Source: Symsagittifera roscoffensis (lineage: Eukaryota > Xenacoelomorpha > Acoela > Convolutidae). Taken from it: 64,000 bases of DNA. The notes under the pieces were generated by a model, which worked only from the letters and a program-made list of their open reading frames with translations, had not been told where the DNA came from and did no database searches. Both the position numbers and the translations under genes were made by a program. Numbering within the stretch: position 1 is the stretch's first letter; every line of letters begins with the position of its first letter. The stretch lies in contig NC_087064.1 of assembly GCF_963678635.1 (NCBI RefSeq), forward strand, positions 13,613,599-13,677,598, given 5' to 3'. Positions 10,921-23,364 of this stretch are shown here, piece after piece.

Positions 10921-12729
10921 ATGAGCCGACAACTTGGATCCCTCCATCGTTCAAATTCCCACCCAGCCAACCTCCAAACTCCAATCCCAATCATACCACT
11001 TTTTGCTTTCCCACCACCCGATTTTCCTATTATTACTATATCATCAAGCACGAATTCTGATAGTAACTCAGATATTTCAGTTTTATATTCTATCTCACAA
11101 TTTAATAACTCTAGTGTAGAAACCCCCGACGAATTTGCAGACACCGAACCATCTCCCTCAAATTATACCCAGACCAACTCCTCAGTTTTTCAAAACCCCC
11201 TTTTCAACCAATCCCATCTAATCATCCACTCCCATCCATTTCCACTCCTTCTTACGCTTCCCAAGTAACCCCAACCTATTCTCCACTTCATTCCGACAGA
11301 TCATATAATAATTCACCAGATACCCCCCAAATTTCCCAGTAGCTTGATAATTTTCTAACTTTACCACAACAATTAATACACCCCAACATCCTTTCTATAC
11401 ATCAACTATCATCCACATTAACATCCTCAAATCCTCCTACTCCCACACCCTCCTCAGCTTACACTCCATCATTAGCGCAATCATCCACATCCACCGAAAC
11501 GCCAACTAGCACTCCCAGAGCTTATCGCACTTTTAAACAAAAATTCCCAAATCACCCATTCCCGACCAAACCCGGAACAGCCCGCGAATGTAAGAATCAC
11601 CCGCAACATACAAACACGAAAAATTTTCTTGCAATCACCTTACCCTCATTTCCGCAATATACATTAAACACACCCAACGATACTAATGACACACGCAATT
11701 TTGTAAATGAACATGTTTTAATGCCAACTCTTCATTGGACAGCTTATTATAATTTTACTAACCCCCTTTGCCTACCACTAATTAATACTCATGACAGCAT
11801 AGAAAAGAACAAAGACATGTTATACAGACTCACCGCAACACTAACACCTCGACATTTTACTTACGTTGGATATAAAAAGTTACTAAAATCATTCACTGCA
11901 CCCCGAGCTAACGAAATTGCAATAGAATATTACGATCATAATATCATCCGACCTAATCAAGACCAATTTTTAGATGAAGACCGCTTCGCAAACCCGAAAT
12001 TAACAGAAAAAATTTTCATCAAAACATCATACGTATTCACACTTAACATTTTTGATCGAAAAAATGACCACATTATTTCAGAATCACTAGCTGATTTTCA
12101 AGCATACGAGAGCTTTTATGATAAATTTCGGTTATTCTCACTAGTTTTTCACTTTTTTTCACCACAGGAACGCAATTTGCACTGTTCCCACGATATTATG
12201 ATACGCACTAAACAAACACACACATGAATACTATCGTTTTATACAAAATCATTTTGATTTGCACAACCCATCAAGACAACCTCACCATCGTTTTCCAGTT
12301 TCTTAACTCAAAGTACACGTCACCATTTTTCCTTAATTTTACATATTGCATCAAAAATACTAACCTCCACGGTATCCTCCGCAACTATGTCCCAGTTACC
12401 CGAATGTATATATTCTGTCCCATCACGAAGACGTTCAATGCCGAAGAATCCAGACCCTTCCTTATCCCGCATGAATTTGTCCAGCCTATTGAAATACCCG
12501 TTTTAGAATTCATTCACAATACTAAATATAATCATAAATATATAACCTCATTCAAAACACACCTTATGAGTTTTCAGTAGGCACCGAAGAACTAAACACC
12601 ATTAAAGCACTTCAATTGCTTTGGCCACTGCTACAAACTAAAAACATCATACGCATACTAGCCAAATTACTAACAACATCAGATATGATACACGACATCT
12701 TCTCCCACGGCTTTTTCCCAGATAATTAA
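10921..12729 (+). pseudogene. ORF X, copy 2, with Pro/Ser/Thr-rich N-terminus, broken
   Basis: This copy shows what precedes ORF X. An ATG at 10921 opens a Pro/Ser/Thr/Asn-rich disordered region, which then runs (from 11521) into the region shared with copy 1. Disabling changes are a frame change at about 11160-11260, where two frames are both open, an in-frame TAG at ~11341-11343, a one-base loss near 12226 giving a TGA, and a further shift near 12545. The ancestral stop TAA is at 12727-12729, immediately before a conserved intron donor. In the first ~55 codons after the shared Met, silent and replacement codon differences from copy 1 are about equal by hand count, suggesting past coding constraint. 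Confidence 0.6.
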
Positions 12730-12732
12730 CAG

Positions 12733-12816
12733 GTAAGTATTATATAAAATACTCTTCAAAAATAAATTTAAATTAGTACTAACCATTTTCTATCAATGTT
12801 TGATTTATATTTCTAG
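12733..12816 (+). other. Spliceosomal intron after the ORF X stop, copy 2
   Basis: CAG|GTAAGT at 12733, TACTAAC at 12777-12783 and TTTCTAG ending at 12816 give an 84-nt intron equivalent to 1215-1300. All three signals are conserved although the gene upstream is broken. Confidence 0.6.
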
Positions 12817-13569
12817 TCTTCACACCACGATCATCTACAAAACAGAAAAGAAAATGAAAATACAAACTTGTTAAACTCTCCTAAAATTCGTTAATTTCTT
12901 GCACTAAATAATGTAGTAAAAATCATACCAAATGTAGTAATTTTATTTATAATTTATTTCCCCATGAAATAATAAACTTAGTTACGATGAAAACTTATAA
13001 TTTTAAATTTCCCCAAAACGCAGTAAAATTCAAATTCTATGCAATAAATTGATAAAATGAGAAAACAGTACTAACCTTTTCAAATGTTTTCATTCACTCG
13101 CACAAGAATTCTATCCAAACTCGCACAGTTCGCCCACGAAGAATTATTTAAACAGTGATTTGAGTTTCAAGCTTTCACTATCAACAACTCTAACACACGA
13201 TAACAAGTTTCAAACTTTCCTTTAACCCGGTTGGAAAGGAATTATATACTGAACCAAACTAACCAACGCAGCTTAGTAAACACCACAAATCATAAATTAA
13301 CAGCATGATTAAGAAAAGAAAACCAACGGTACCCAAACCGGATTAACCCAGTTTAAAACTGGATAATTTATTCTTTTGAAGACTATTATAAAGTCTAAGA
13401 AAGAAATAATAAAACACAAAAAAGTCAAACCCATACCAAAAACAATTTGATTTTTGAAAAGAGGACACAACCAAAGTAACATAAGAAAGAACAACATAAA
13501 ACCAACATAAAACGTTATCACAAAACAGGACCTCTCAAAGAAACAGCATGAAATCATACTCCCACTCCT

Positions 13570-13626
13570 GGCCTAACCCACCAGAGAGGACGTCCTGAGC
13601 ATGCTCTATAGCCGGCCTAACCCACC
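13570..13626 (+). promoter_or_regulatory. Double palindrome framed by direct repeats, copy 2
   Basis: GGCCTAACCCACC at 13570-13582 and 13614-13626 flank AGGACGTCCT (13587-13596) and GAGCATGCTC (13597-13606). Sequence and spacing are identical to the block at 2047-2103. Confidence 0.45.
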
Positions 13627-14445
13627 GCGCTACATCCACGCTTTGTGACTACACTTCTATTTTTAATAAGAGGTACTCAAGGGTGAGTAACTCTTCGAAA
13701 TAACCAAACTAAAACAAAACGCTTTTGTGAAAACAACTTACTAAATTCATGACTAAAAACTTGAATTAATATAATTTTATAAAATGTAAATCATACGTTG
13801 CAGTATATAGATCATACCCAATAACAAAGACGAACATCCAAAGACTAGATGATCCCATCACATTCGAACAAAAGAATGGCTAAAACACAACCGACATGCC
13901 GTCCACAATCACAACTCAAAGGATTTAGAGTACGACTTGACATCGCAGAAAAGGACTTCAATGAACTAGAACAATGACCACCTCGATGATCAAGTATACG
14001 TGCAGATCCGAGTTACAAGGCATCCCTTCCACACACGATCTTCACGCCATTCCCAGACGACGTTGCACACAAAACAAGTTCTCAACATAATACAGAAAAA
14101 ACTGTCATGGCAAACCATTTCGAAATCGGATTGATTTCATTGGGGATCACAGTCGTTGTCGAATGACGACATAACAATTTCCTATCCATAATTCCAGCGT
14201 CCTGGAACGTTCTTCTCCAAGAGGAACCGGATAAGAAAATGATGTTCGCCAAATACCAACGTTCACCATCCATCCTTCAAATTGCAGAGAAGAAAGATAG
14301 TTCTAAAAAACTCTGTAAACCCCGGATGGGTGGAACCTGATCTAAACTACATTTTATTAATGGATAAATTAGATATTTTACCACTGTAAAATATTTAATA
14401 TTAACCAATCATAATCCATCTAACTAACAACCCACTTATTTGTAA

Positions 14446-14473
14446 GTGCTGAAATTACTGGTATATTCAGCAC
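14446..14473. repeat. Degenerate counterpart of the 2915-2942 hairpin
   Basis: The left arm GTGCTGAAATTAC is intact. The right arm reads GTATATTCAGCAC, so pairing is interrupted. The flanking sequence is otherwise conserved. Confidence 0.5.
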
Positions 14474-14719
14474 CAGAGAGATTTGAATTTAAATTAGAAA
14501 TTAGTTGCCTCTCCAAGAGAACTTCAGCTGCCGCAATAAGCCAGTATACTCTAGATCTATTGAGCCTTGCAGAGACTAGTTAAACACCCTGAGACTAGTA
14601 GATATAAGAGTAAGATTAGGATCGGTATTAGACTAAGAATTTGCACGAATCTATCCGGCCGAAAATAAGATAGCGTGACGAGCAGACGGTGTACCCTATC
14701 CGAAATTACTCTATGAGTT

Positions 14720-16080
14720 ACACATCGAACCTAACTGAGTTGAGATTGATTGGGGATTCCATTTATGTCCATGGACTCGAATTGAAGACGCCGCCAAGCG
14801 CTGATCGTTACTCCACAAGAATTTACTGACTACAAATCAGTAGTGCTTTTTTCATATTTAACTTTTTCGGCGAGCACATTTTAAGTTGACAATCACCCTA
14901 TTTTTACGCTCTGTTGCTCTGAGATAATGTAATTTAACTTTCGACGCAATTATTGCGTAAGTATCAAGAAAACGTCGAGTGGTATATCGTAATTGTCTTT
15001 AAGGTTCCGGCCGTGAAGGAATTCAATATAGTTGTTTTTTCCCGATTTTGACTACCACAAGGAAAGCGTTTAAGAGTTTAAGTTTGACATCATATTAGGG
15101 CTCCTTCAGTCGTAGTTTAGATACCCAAAATTTTTCAAAAATTTTATCTCATTGTCGAGAAAAATTGGTCTGAATTTTTCTGATTTTCAGAATAAATGAA
15201 AAAATTTGGTTAAGCTGACAACTTAACGTGGATGAAACTTCGATCGATATGACGTCGATGACACTTCATTTGCAGCGTCTCAGCTATTTTTTTAGGAGTA
15301 AACGATTATCAAAAACTTGAAGGGACCATGTTTTTGCGCATGAATTTTTCAAAAACTTTTTTCTTTTTTCTATCCGTCGTCTAGATAAATTTCAACTTAA
15401 GAACCTTATTTAGGTCAAGGCCAATTTTCTAGAGAGTTTTCTAGAGTCAATTTCGAAATTTGACGATTCGAGAAACGTTTCCAATTTCAAAATTTGGATA
15501 ACTCACATTAAATTTGATTAAAAATGTTTTAAAATTACAGTTATTTCAGCCACAACAGCAAATTTTTATAACTCATATAGTGAAAACACAGTGTGTTGTT
15601 TATTGTATTAATTGCTAGTTTTTTGAAATTGAAGTTGTTTTTCTGCGTGGTGTGATAAAAGGGTCTGAACGAATAACTAAAATATATGCACATTCGAAAG
15701 TCATAAAAAGCAAGCAAATTGGACAACGTAGAAAAATGTCTCAAACATCAAATTAAAAAAATAATTAAAAAAAATTCAAATTCTTTTTGCAGATACATTT
15801 TTTGAAAATTTGAAGTTTTTTATTCCTAAACTGGCGATAGCAAGCTCCAAAAACTGACTTTACTCGAGTGAAAGCAAAATTAAGCTAAAATAAACTGTTG
15901 TTAACGGCTTGATTTAAGCATAAGTAAGTCTGCTCGCTCGCTTTTCCCACTAAAAATCTGACAAAAAATCAAAAAGTTCAAAGCAGCAGTTTTTCTTGAA
16001 ACAAGGAGTAATTTTCGGAATTTTTCAATGCTGTTTGAATCAAAACTTTAAAAAGCGCTTTAAACTGATTATCCACTCAA
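14720..16080. other. No gene seen; spacer before satellite
   Basis: AT-rich sequence without a convincing frame. Words such as TTTTTCAAAAATTT recur. The minus-strand frame at 15541-15744 is low-complexity and unsupported. Confidence 0.5.
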
Positions 16081-19000
16081 CCCAGTCCAATCAGTTTTTG
16101 TGGTACCTGATTTTGCGTAGAAAATACTAAACAAAATAAAAAAACTCAAAACTAAAACACACACAAATACAAAGTTACTCTCCGTTTTTCAAATGGTCGG
16201 AACAAAATTGGGTTCAACAATTTGATGAAAAATACAGAGCGGAGTCCATTGATGTACTGAACTATACTTTTTGCCCCAAAGCATTGAGCTCCTCTCTTAA
16301 GCTGAAACTTGACCTATAAGATTTTTGGTTGATAAAGCAAAGTATAAATTTTTATCGCAGCATTTCAAGATCTCAAAAAACGTATAATTTGTTAAATAGC
16401 TTGCGACAAAACAGAAAAATTGTTGAATCATTTCAAGTGATGAAGTCAAAATCATTTCAAGGACAGATGAAGAAACTTTTCATTTTACTTGAGCGATAGC
16501 TTGCTTCAGAAGATTTCAGGTTGGATCTTTCGAGCAATTGAGATAAAGCAGTCAAAATAAAATGAATTGTTTCAAATGATCAGCGCTTGAAAACTTGCTG
16601 CTAAAAACTGACTTTTTCGAGATTCCATGGAAGCTACAAAAATACTTTTGCTGGGTCTTTTTGCCGCAAGCGATGAGTTCAATGAGCAATATGTGTTGTT
16701 TTTCCACATCATGAACTAGTTCTTCACATAAAAGATTTCTTAAGCAAGCATGCAAATGCTTGCTTAAGAAATTTTTTTAATTTGAAAAAACAACTGAAGT
16801 TATGAAAAAATCAACTATTAATTAGTGAATCTTGAATAGCTTGCGGCAAAAAAGAACATTTTTTTTGCAAATTGTACAAGTCATCAAGAGAATTTGAATT
16901 GAGTGACAGTGTAACCGATTGAAAAGGTTACTTAAGCAAACTTGAAGTCATTGCAAATCATTTGAAATATTGCATTAACCAGAACTTTTTCGAAGTTCAT
17001 CGCTCGACTAGTCAGAAAATGATTTTTTGTAGTACCTGTCCAATGATTTTTTGCGGTACCTGATTTTGCGTAGAAAATACTAAACAAAATAAAAAAAGTT
17101 TAAAACTAAAACACACACAAATACAAAGTTCTCTCCATTTTTCAAATGGTCGGAACAAAAATTCGGTGCAACAGTTTGATGAAAAATACAGAGCGGAGTC
17201 CATTGATGTACTGAACTATACTTTTTGCCCCAAAGCATTGAGCTCCTCTCTTAAGCTGAGACTTGACCTATAAGGTTTTTGCTTGATTATTTCAAGTATA
17301 AATTTTTATCGCAGCATTTCAAGATCTCAAAAAACGTATAATTTGTTAAATTGCTTGCGACAAAACATAAAAAATTGTTGAATCATTTCAACTGATCAAG
17401 TCAAAATCATTTCAAGGACAGATGGAAAAACTTTTCATTTTTTTTGAGCGTTAGCTTGCTTCAGAAGATTTCAGATTGGGTCTTTCGAGCAATTGAGTTA
17501 AAGCAGTCAAAATAAAATGAATTTTTTCAAGTGATCAGCTCTTGAAAACTTGCTGCTAAAAACTGACTTTTTCGCGATTCCATGAAAGCTACAAAAATAC
17601 TTTCGCTAGGTCTTTTTGCCGCAAGCGATGAGTTCAAAAAGCAATATGTGTTGTTTTTCCACATCATGAACTAGTCCTTCAAATTAAAGATTTCTTAAGT
17701 AAGCATGGAAATGCTTGTTTAAGAAACTTTTTGAATTTGAAAAAATAACTAAAGATGTCAAAAAATTAACTATTTTTTAGTGAATCTGAATAGCTTGCGG
17801 CAAAAAAGAACTATTTTCTGCAAATTGACACAAGTCATCAAGAGAATTTGAATTGAGTGACAGTGTAACCGATTGATAAGGTTACTTAAACAAACTTGAA
17901 GTCATTGCAAATCATTTGAAATATTGCATTAACCAAGACTTTTTCGGAGTTCATCGCTTGACTAGTCAGAAATTGATTTTTTGTAGTACCTGTCCAATGA
18001 CTTTTTGCGGTACCTTATTTTGCGTAGAAAAAACTAAACAAAATAAAAAAAAATTAAAAACTAAAACACACGAAAAGAAAGTTTCTCTCCATTTTTCAAA
18101 TGGTCGGAACAAAAATTGGGTGCAACAATTTGATGAAAATACAGAGCGGAGTCCCTTGATGTACTGAATTATACTTTTTGCCCCAAAGCATTGAGCTCCT
18201 CTCTTGAGCTGAGACTTAGCCTATAAGATTTTTGCTTGATTTTTTCAAGTATAAACTTTTATCGCAGCATTTCAAGATCTCAAAAAACGTATAATTTGTT
18301 AAATTGCTTGCGACAAAAAATAAAAAATTGTTGAATCATTTCAAGTGATCAAGTCAAAATCATTTCAAGGACAGATGGAAAAACTTTTCATTTTTTTTGA
18401 GCGTTAGCTTGCTTCAGAAGATTTCAGATTGGGTCTTTCGAGCAATTGAGTTAAAGCAGTCAAAATAAAATGAATTGTTTCAAGTGATCAGCTCTTGAAA
18501 ACTTGCTGCTAAAAACTGACTTTTTCGCGATTCCATGAAAGCTACAAAAATATTTTCGCTAGGTTTTTTTTCCGCAAGCCATGAATTCAATAAGCAATAT
18601 GTGTTGTTTTTCCACATCATGAACTAGATCTTCAAATTAAAGATTTCTTAATTTGAAAAAATAACAAAAGATGTCAAAAAATTAACTAATATTTAGTGAA
18701 TCTGGAATAGCTTGCGGCAGAAAAGAACTATTTTTTGCGAATTGACACAAGTCATCGAGAGAATTTGAATTAAGTGACAGTGTAACCCATTGAGAAGGTT
18801 ACTTAAACAAACTTGAAGTCATTGCAAATCATTTGAAATATTGCATTAACAGGAACTTTTTCGGAGTTCATCGCTTGACTAGTCAGAAAATGTTTTTTTG
18901 TAGTACCTGTCCAATGATTTTTTGCGGTACCTGATTTTGTGTAGAAAATACTAAACAAAATTAAAAAAAATTAAAAACTAAAACACACGCAAATACAAAG

Positions 19001-22000
19001 TTTCTCTCCATTTTTCAAATGGTCGGAACAAAAATTGGGTGCAACAATTTGATGAAAAATACAGAGCGAATTCCATTGATGTACTGAACTATACTTTTTG
19101 CCCCAAAGCATTGAGCTCCTCTCTTAAGCTGAGACTTGACCTATAAGATTTTTGCTTGATATTTTCAAGTATAAACTTTTATCGCAGCATTTCAAGATCT
19201 CAAAAAACGTATAATTTGTTAAATTGCTTGCGACAAAAACACAAAAAATTGTTGAATCATTTCGAGTGAAGAGTCAAAATCATTTCAAGGACAGAAGGAA
19301 AAACTTTTCATTTTTTTTCGAGCGATAGCTTGCTTCAGACGATTTCAGGTTGGATCTTTCGAGCAATTGAGTTAAAGCAGTCAAAATAAAATGAATTGTT
19401 TCAAGTGATCAGCTCTTGAAAACTTGCTGCTAAAAACTGACTTTTTCGCGATTCCATGAAAGCTACAAAAATACTTTCGCTAGGTTTTTTTGCCGCAAGC
19501 CATGAATTCAATAAGCAATATGTGTTGTTCTTCCACATCAAGAACTAGATATTCAAATTAAAGATTTCCTAATTTGAAAAAATAATTAAAGATGTCAAAA
19601 AATTAACTAATATTTAGTGAATCTGGAATAGCTTGCGGCAGAAAAGAACTATTTTTTTGCGAATTGACACAAGTCATCGAGAGAATTTGAATTTAGCTGA
19701 CAGTGTAACCGATTGAGAAGGTTACTTAAACAAACTTGAAGTCATTGCAAATCATTTGAAATATTGCATTAACAGGAACTTTTTCGGAGTTCATCTCTTG
19801 ACTAGACAGAAAATGATTTTTTGTAGTACCTGTCCAATGATTTTTTGCGGTACCTGATTTTGTGTAGAAAATACTAAACAAAATGAAAAAAAAATTAAAA
19901 ACTAAAACACACACAAATACAAAGTTTCTCTCCATTTTTCAAATGGTCGGAACAAAAATTGGGTGCAACAATTTGATGAAAAATACAGAGCGAATTCCAT
20001 TGATTTACTGAACTATACTTTTTGCCCCAAAGCATTGAGATCCTCTCTTAAGCTGAGACTTGAACTATAAGATTTTTGCTTGATGTTTTCAAGTATAAAC
20101 TTTTATCGCAGCATTTCACGATCTCAAAAAACGTATAATTTGTTAAATTGCTTGCGACAAAACATAAAAAATTGTTGAATCATTTCAAGTGATCAAGTCA
20201 AAATCAATTCAAGGACAGATGGAAAAACTTTTCATTTTACTTGAGCGATAGCTTGCTTCAGACGATTTCAGGTTGGATCTTTCCAGCAATTGAGATAAAG
20301 CAGTCAAAATGAAATAAATTGTTTCAAATGATCAGCGCTTGAAAACTTGCTGCTAAAAACTGACTTTTTCGAGATACCATGGAAGCTACAAAAATACTTT
20401 TGCTGGGTCTTTTTGCCGCAAGCGATGAGTTCAATGAGCAATATGTGTTGTTTTTCCACATCATGAACTAGTTCTTCACATAAAAGATTTCTTAAGTAAG
20501 CATAGAAATACTTGTTTAAGAAACTTTTTTAAATTGAAAAAATAAGTAAAGATGTCAAAAAATTAACTATTATTTAGTGAATCTGAAATAGCTTGCGGCA
20601 AAAAAGAACTATTTTTTTGCGAATTGACACAAGTCATCAAGAGAATTTGAATTGAGTGACAGCGTAACCGATTGAGAAGGTTGCTTAAACAAACTTGAAG
20701 TCATTGCAAATCATTTGAAATATTGCATTAACCAAAACATTTTCGGAGTTCATCGCTTGACTAGTCAGAAAATATTTTTTTGTAAAACTGCCCAATGATT
20801 TTTTGCGGTACCTGATTTTGCGTAGAAAATACAAAACAAAACAAAAAAAAATTAAAAACTAAAACACACAACTACAAAGTTTCTCTCCATTTTTGAAATA
20901 GTCGGAACAAAAATTGGGTGCAACAATTTGATGAAAAATACAGAGCGGAGTCCATTGATGTACTGAACTATACTTTTTGACCCAAAGCATTGAGCTCCTC
21001 TCTTAAGCTGAGACCTGACCTATAAGATTTTTGCTTGATATTTTCAAGTATAAACTTTTATCGCAGCATTTCAAGATCTCAAAAAACGTATAATTTGTTA
21101 AATTGCTTGCGACAAAACATAAAAAATTGTTGAATCATTTCAAGTGATCAAGTCAAAATCATTTCAAGGACAGATGGAAAAACTTTTCATTTTTTTTGAG
21201 CGATAGCTTGCTTCAGAAGATTTCAGATTGGGTCTTTCGAGCAATTGAGATAAAGCAGTCAAAATAAAACGAATTGTTTTAAGTGATCAGCTCTTGAAAA
21301 CTTGCTGCTAAAAACTGACTTTTTCGCAATTCCATGGAAGCTACAAAAATACTTTTGCTAGGTTTTTTTTGCCGCAAGCGATGAGTTCAATAAGCAATAT
21401 GTGTTGTTTTTCCACATCATGAACTAGATCTACAAATTAAAGGTTTCTTAAGCAAGCATGCAAATGCTTGTTTAAGAAACTTTTTTTATTTGAAAAAATA
21501 ACTAAAGATGTCAAAAAATCAACTATTATTTAGTGAATCTGAAATAGCTTGCGGCAAAAAAGAACTATTTTCTGCGAATTGACACAAGTCATCGAGAAAA
21601 TTTGAATTAAGTGACAGTGTAACTAAGTGAGAAGGTTACTTAAACAAACTTAAAATCATTGCAAATCATTTGAAATATTGCATTAACCAGAACATTTTCG
21701 GAGTTCATCGCTTGACTAGTCAGAAAAAGATTTTTTGTAATACCTGTCCAATGATTTTTTGCGGTACCTGATTTTGCGTAGAAAATACTAAACAAAATTT
21801 AAAAAAAAAATAAAAACTAAAACACACGAATACAAAGTTTCTCTCCATTTTTCAAATGGTTGGAACAAAAATTGGGTGCAACCATTTGATGAAAAATACA
21901 GAGCGGAGTCCATTGATGTACTGAACTATACTTTTTGCCCCAAAGCATTGAGCTCCTCTATTAAGCTGAGACTTGACCTATAAGATTTTTGCTTGATATT

Positions 22001-22680
22001 TTCAAGTATAAACTTTTATTGCAGCATTTCAAGATCTCAAAAAAAGTATAATTTGTTAAATTGCTTGCGACAAAACATAAAAAATTGTTGAATCATTTCA
22101 AGTGATCAAGTCAAAATCATTTCAAGGACAGATGGAAAAACTTTTCATTTTTTTGAGCGATAGCTTGCTTCAGTAGATTTCAGATTGGGTCTTTCGAGCA
22201 ATTGAGATAAAGCAGTCAAAATAAAATGAATTGTTTTAAGTGATCAGCTCTTGAAAACTTGCTGCTAAAAACTGACTTTTTCGCGATTCCATGGAAGCTA
22301 CAAAAATACTTTTGCTAGGTTTTTTTGCCCCAAGCGATGAGTTCAATAAGCAATATGTGTTGTTTTTCCACATCATGAACTAGATCTACAAATTAAAGGT
22401 TTCTTAAGCAAGCATGCAAATGCTTGTTTAAGAAACTTTTTTAATTTGAAAAAATAACTAAAGATGTCAAAAAATCAACTATTATTTAGTGAATCTTGAA
22501 TAGCTTGCGGCAAAAAGCTCTTTTTTTGTGAAGTAACACAAGCAATCAAGAGAATTTGAATTGAGTGAAAGTGTAATCAATTGAGTAGGTTACTTACACA
22601 AACTTGAAGTCATTGCAAATCTTTTCAAATAATATTTTAACCAGAACTTTTTCGAAGTTTCATTGCTTGAGTTGTCATAA
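16081..22680. repeat. Tandem satellite, seven units of ~0.92-0.96 kb
   Basis: The anchor GA(A/G)C(T/A)TTTTCG(A/G)AGTTCAT recurs at about 16982, 17937, 18853, 19776, 20734, 21690 and 22644, giving spacings of ~955, 916, 923, 958, 956 and 954. The two shorter units lack the segment between palindrome arms. Units are AT-rich, closely similar and without a conserved reading frame. GCTTGC and its complement recur several times per unit. The first unit starts near CAGTCCAATCAG (16084) and the last fades after 22680. Confidence 0.93.
16736..16772. repeat. Palindrome inside satellite unit 1 (15-bp arms)
   Basis: TTTCTTAAGCAAGCA, loop TGCAAA, TGCTTGCTTAAGAAA: a perfect hairpin. In units 2 and 5 to 7 the arms have mismatches. 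In units 3 and 4 (near 18645 and 19563) the central part is gone, leaving TTTCTTAATTTG or TTTCCTAATTTG. Confidence 0.75.
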
Positions 22681-22831
22681 AAGTTTTAAATAGAGCACTA
22701 ATGTATCCACTGAAACAACATGTTTAGGTTGTAAACATGATAGTTGTAACATTTTGTGCGTCAAACTAGGCCGAAACAATTGAACTGATTCAAAAATGAA
22801 TAGTTCGCATAGTTTGCTTCAAACATTTTAA

Positions 22832-22880
22832 TTTTTTGTGAACCACAAAAAATTGTGGTTCACAAAAAAGTGAACCACAA
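22832..22880. repeat. Perfect 17-bp hairpin with a third arm copy
   Basis: TTTTTTGTGAACCACAA (22832-22848), loop AAAA, TTGTGGTTCACAAAAAA (22853-22869), then GTGAACCACAA again (22870-22880). The sister unit (~23980) has a single GAACCAA here, so the triplet arose inside unit A, as expected from replication template switching. Confidence 0.7.
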
Positions 22881-23304
22881 TCAAGGAAACAAGTTAAAAT
22901 ATACAAAGTTTCCATCGACTCACAGTCTGCTTTGTTAAAAAACATTACTTTTCTAAAAAAAAAATTCATAGTCATGCAAAAGAACTTTAAAGGTTTCAAA
23001 ATTTCAGCGCTCAAAATATCGAACACTTTATGTGAAAAACCCTTAATTTCTTGCAAACCAAAGCTAGCTATCAAATTAAATTGAAATAAACTCAAAACGT
23101 CAAAGCTTGATTGTTTTCTTTAATTTTTAAAAAAATTTCCGCGAAGCAAGTTTTTGTGACTTAAAGTTTTCGAAAACCTATCCAGCTTTGAATTTTTTGA
23201 TTTTCAGATTTTTATAGCTTGCTTAAGAAATTATCGATTTGTTTCACATCAAGTTAGGGGGTTGAAAAGAAAATGGATTGATCCGGCTCGCAAATTTTGA
23301 TTTT

Positions 23305-23364
23305 TTGAAATAAACGAATCAAGCTGACTCGCCCTTGAAATAAACGAATCAAGCTGACTCGCCC
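23305..23364. repeat. 30-bp tandem duplication
   Basis: TTGAAATAAACGAATCAAGC and the following ten bases are repeated exactly twice (23305-23334 and 23335-23364) inside unit A only. Confidence 0.85.

Larger units (their letters stand above)
6370..14719 (+). mobile_element. Decayed envelope-bearing element with G-poor coding strand
   Basis: From about 6370 the + strand becomes A/C-rich and G-poor. It then holds, in the same orientation, a K/Q/P-rich fragment, a small membrane ORF, ORF1, an envelope-like glycoprotein, ORF X, an intron and a conserved non-coding tail ending at ~14719. Envelope after a presumed pol end resembles retrovirus-like LTR elements, but gag, protease, RT and integrase are not visible, so the class is open. 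Stops and frameshifts show this copy is inactive. The left limit is set by composition only. Confidence 0.45.
11521..14719 (+). repeat. Long direct repeat, copy 2 (pairs with 1-3190)
   Basis: Collinear with 1-3190. Conservation is uneven: the ORF differs at many positions, while the non-coding blocks around 13085-13160 and 13555-13690 are nearly identical. After ~14719 the two copies part company. The shared 3' limit marks the element end or the LTR end. Confidence 0.85.

Noticed and set aside
16081-22680. CRISPR-like or coding repeat array
   Set aside because: Units are ~0.95 kb, repeated in full, with no spacers and no conserved reading frame.
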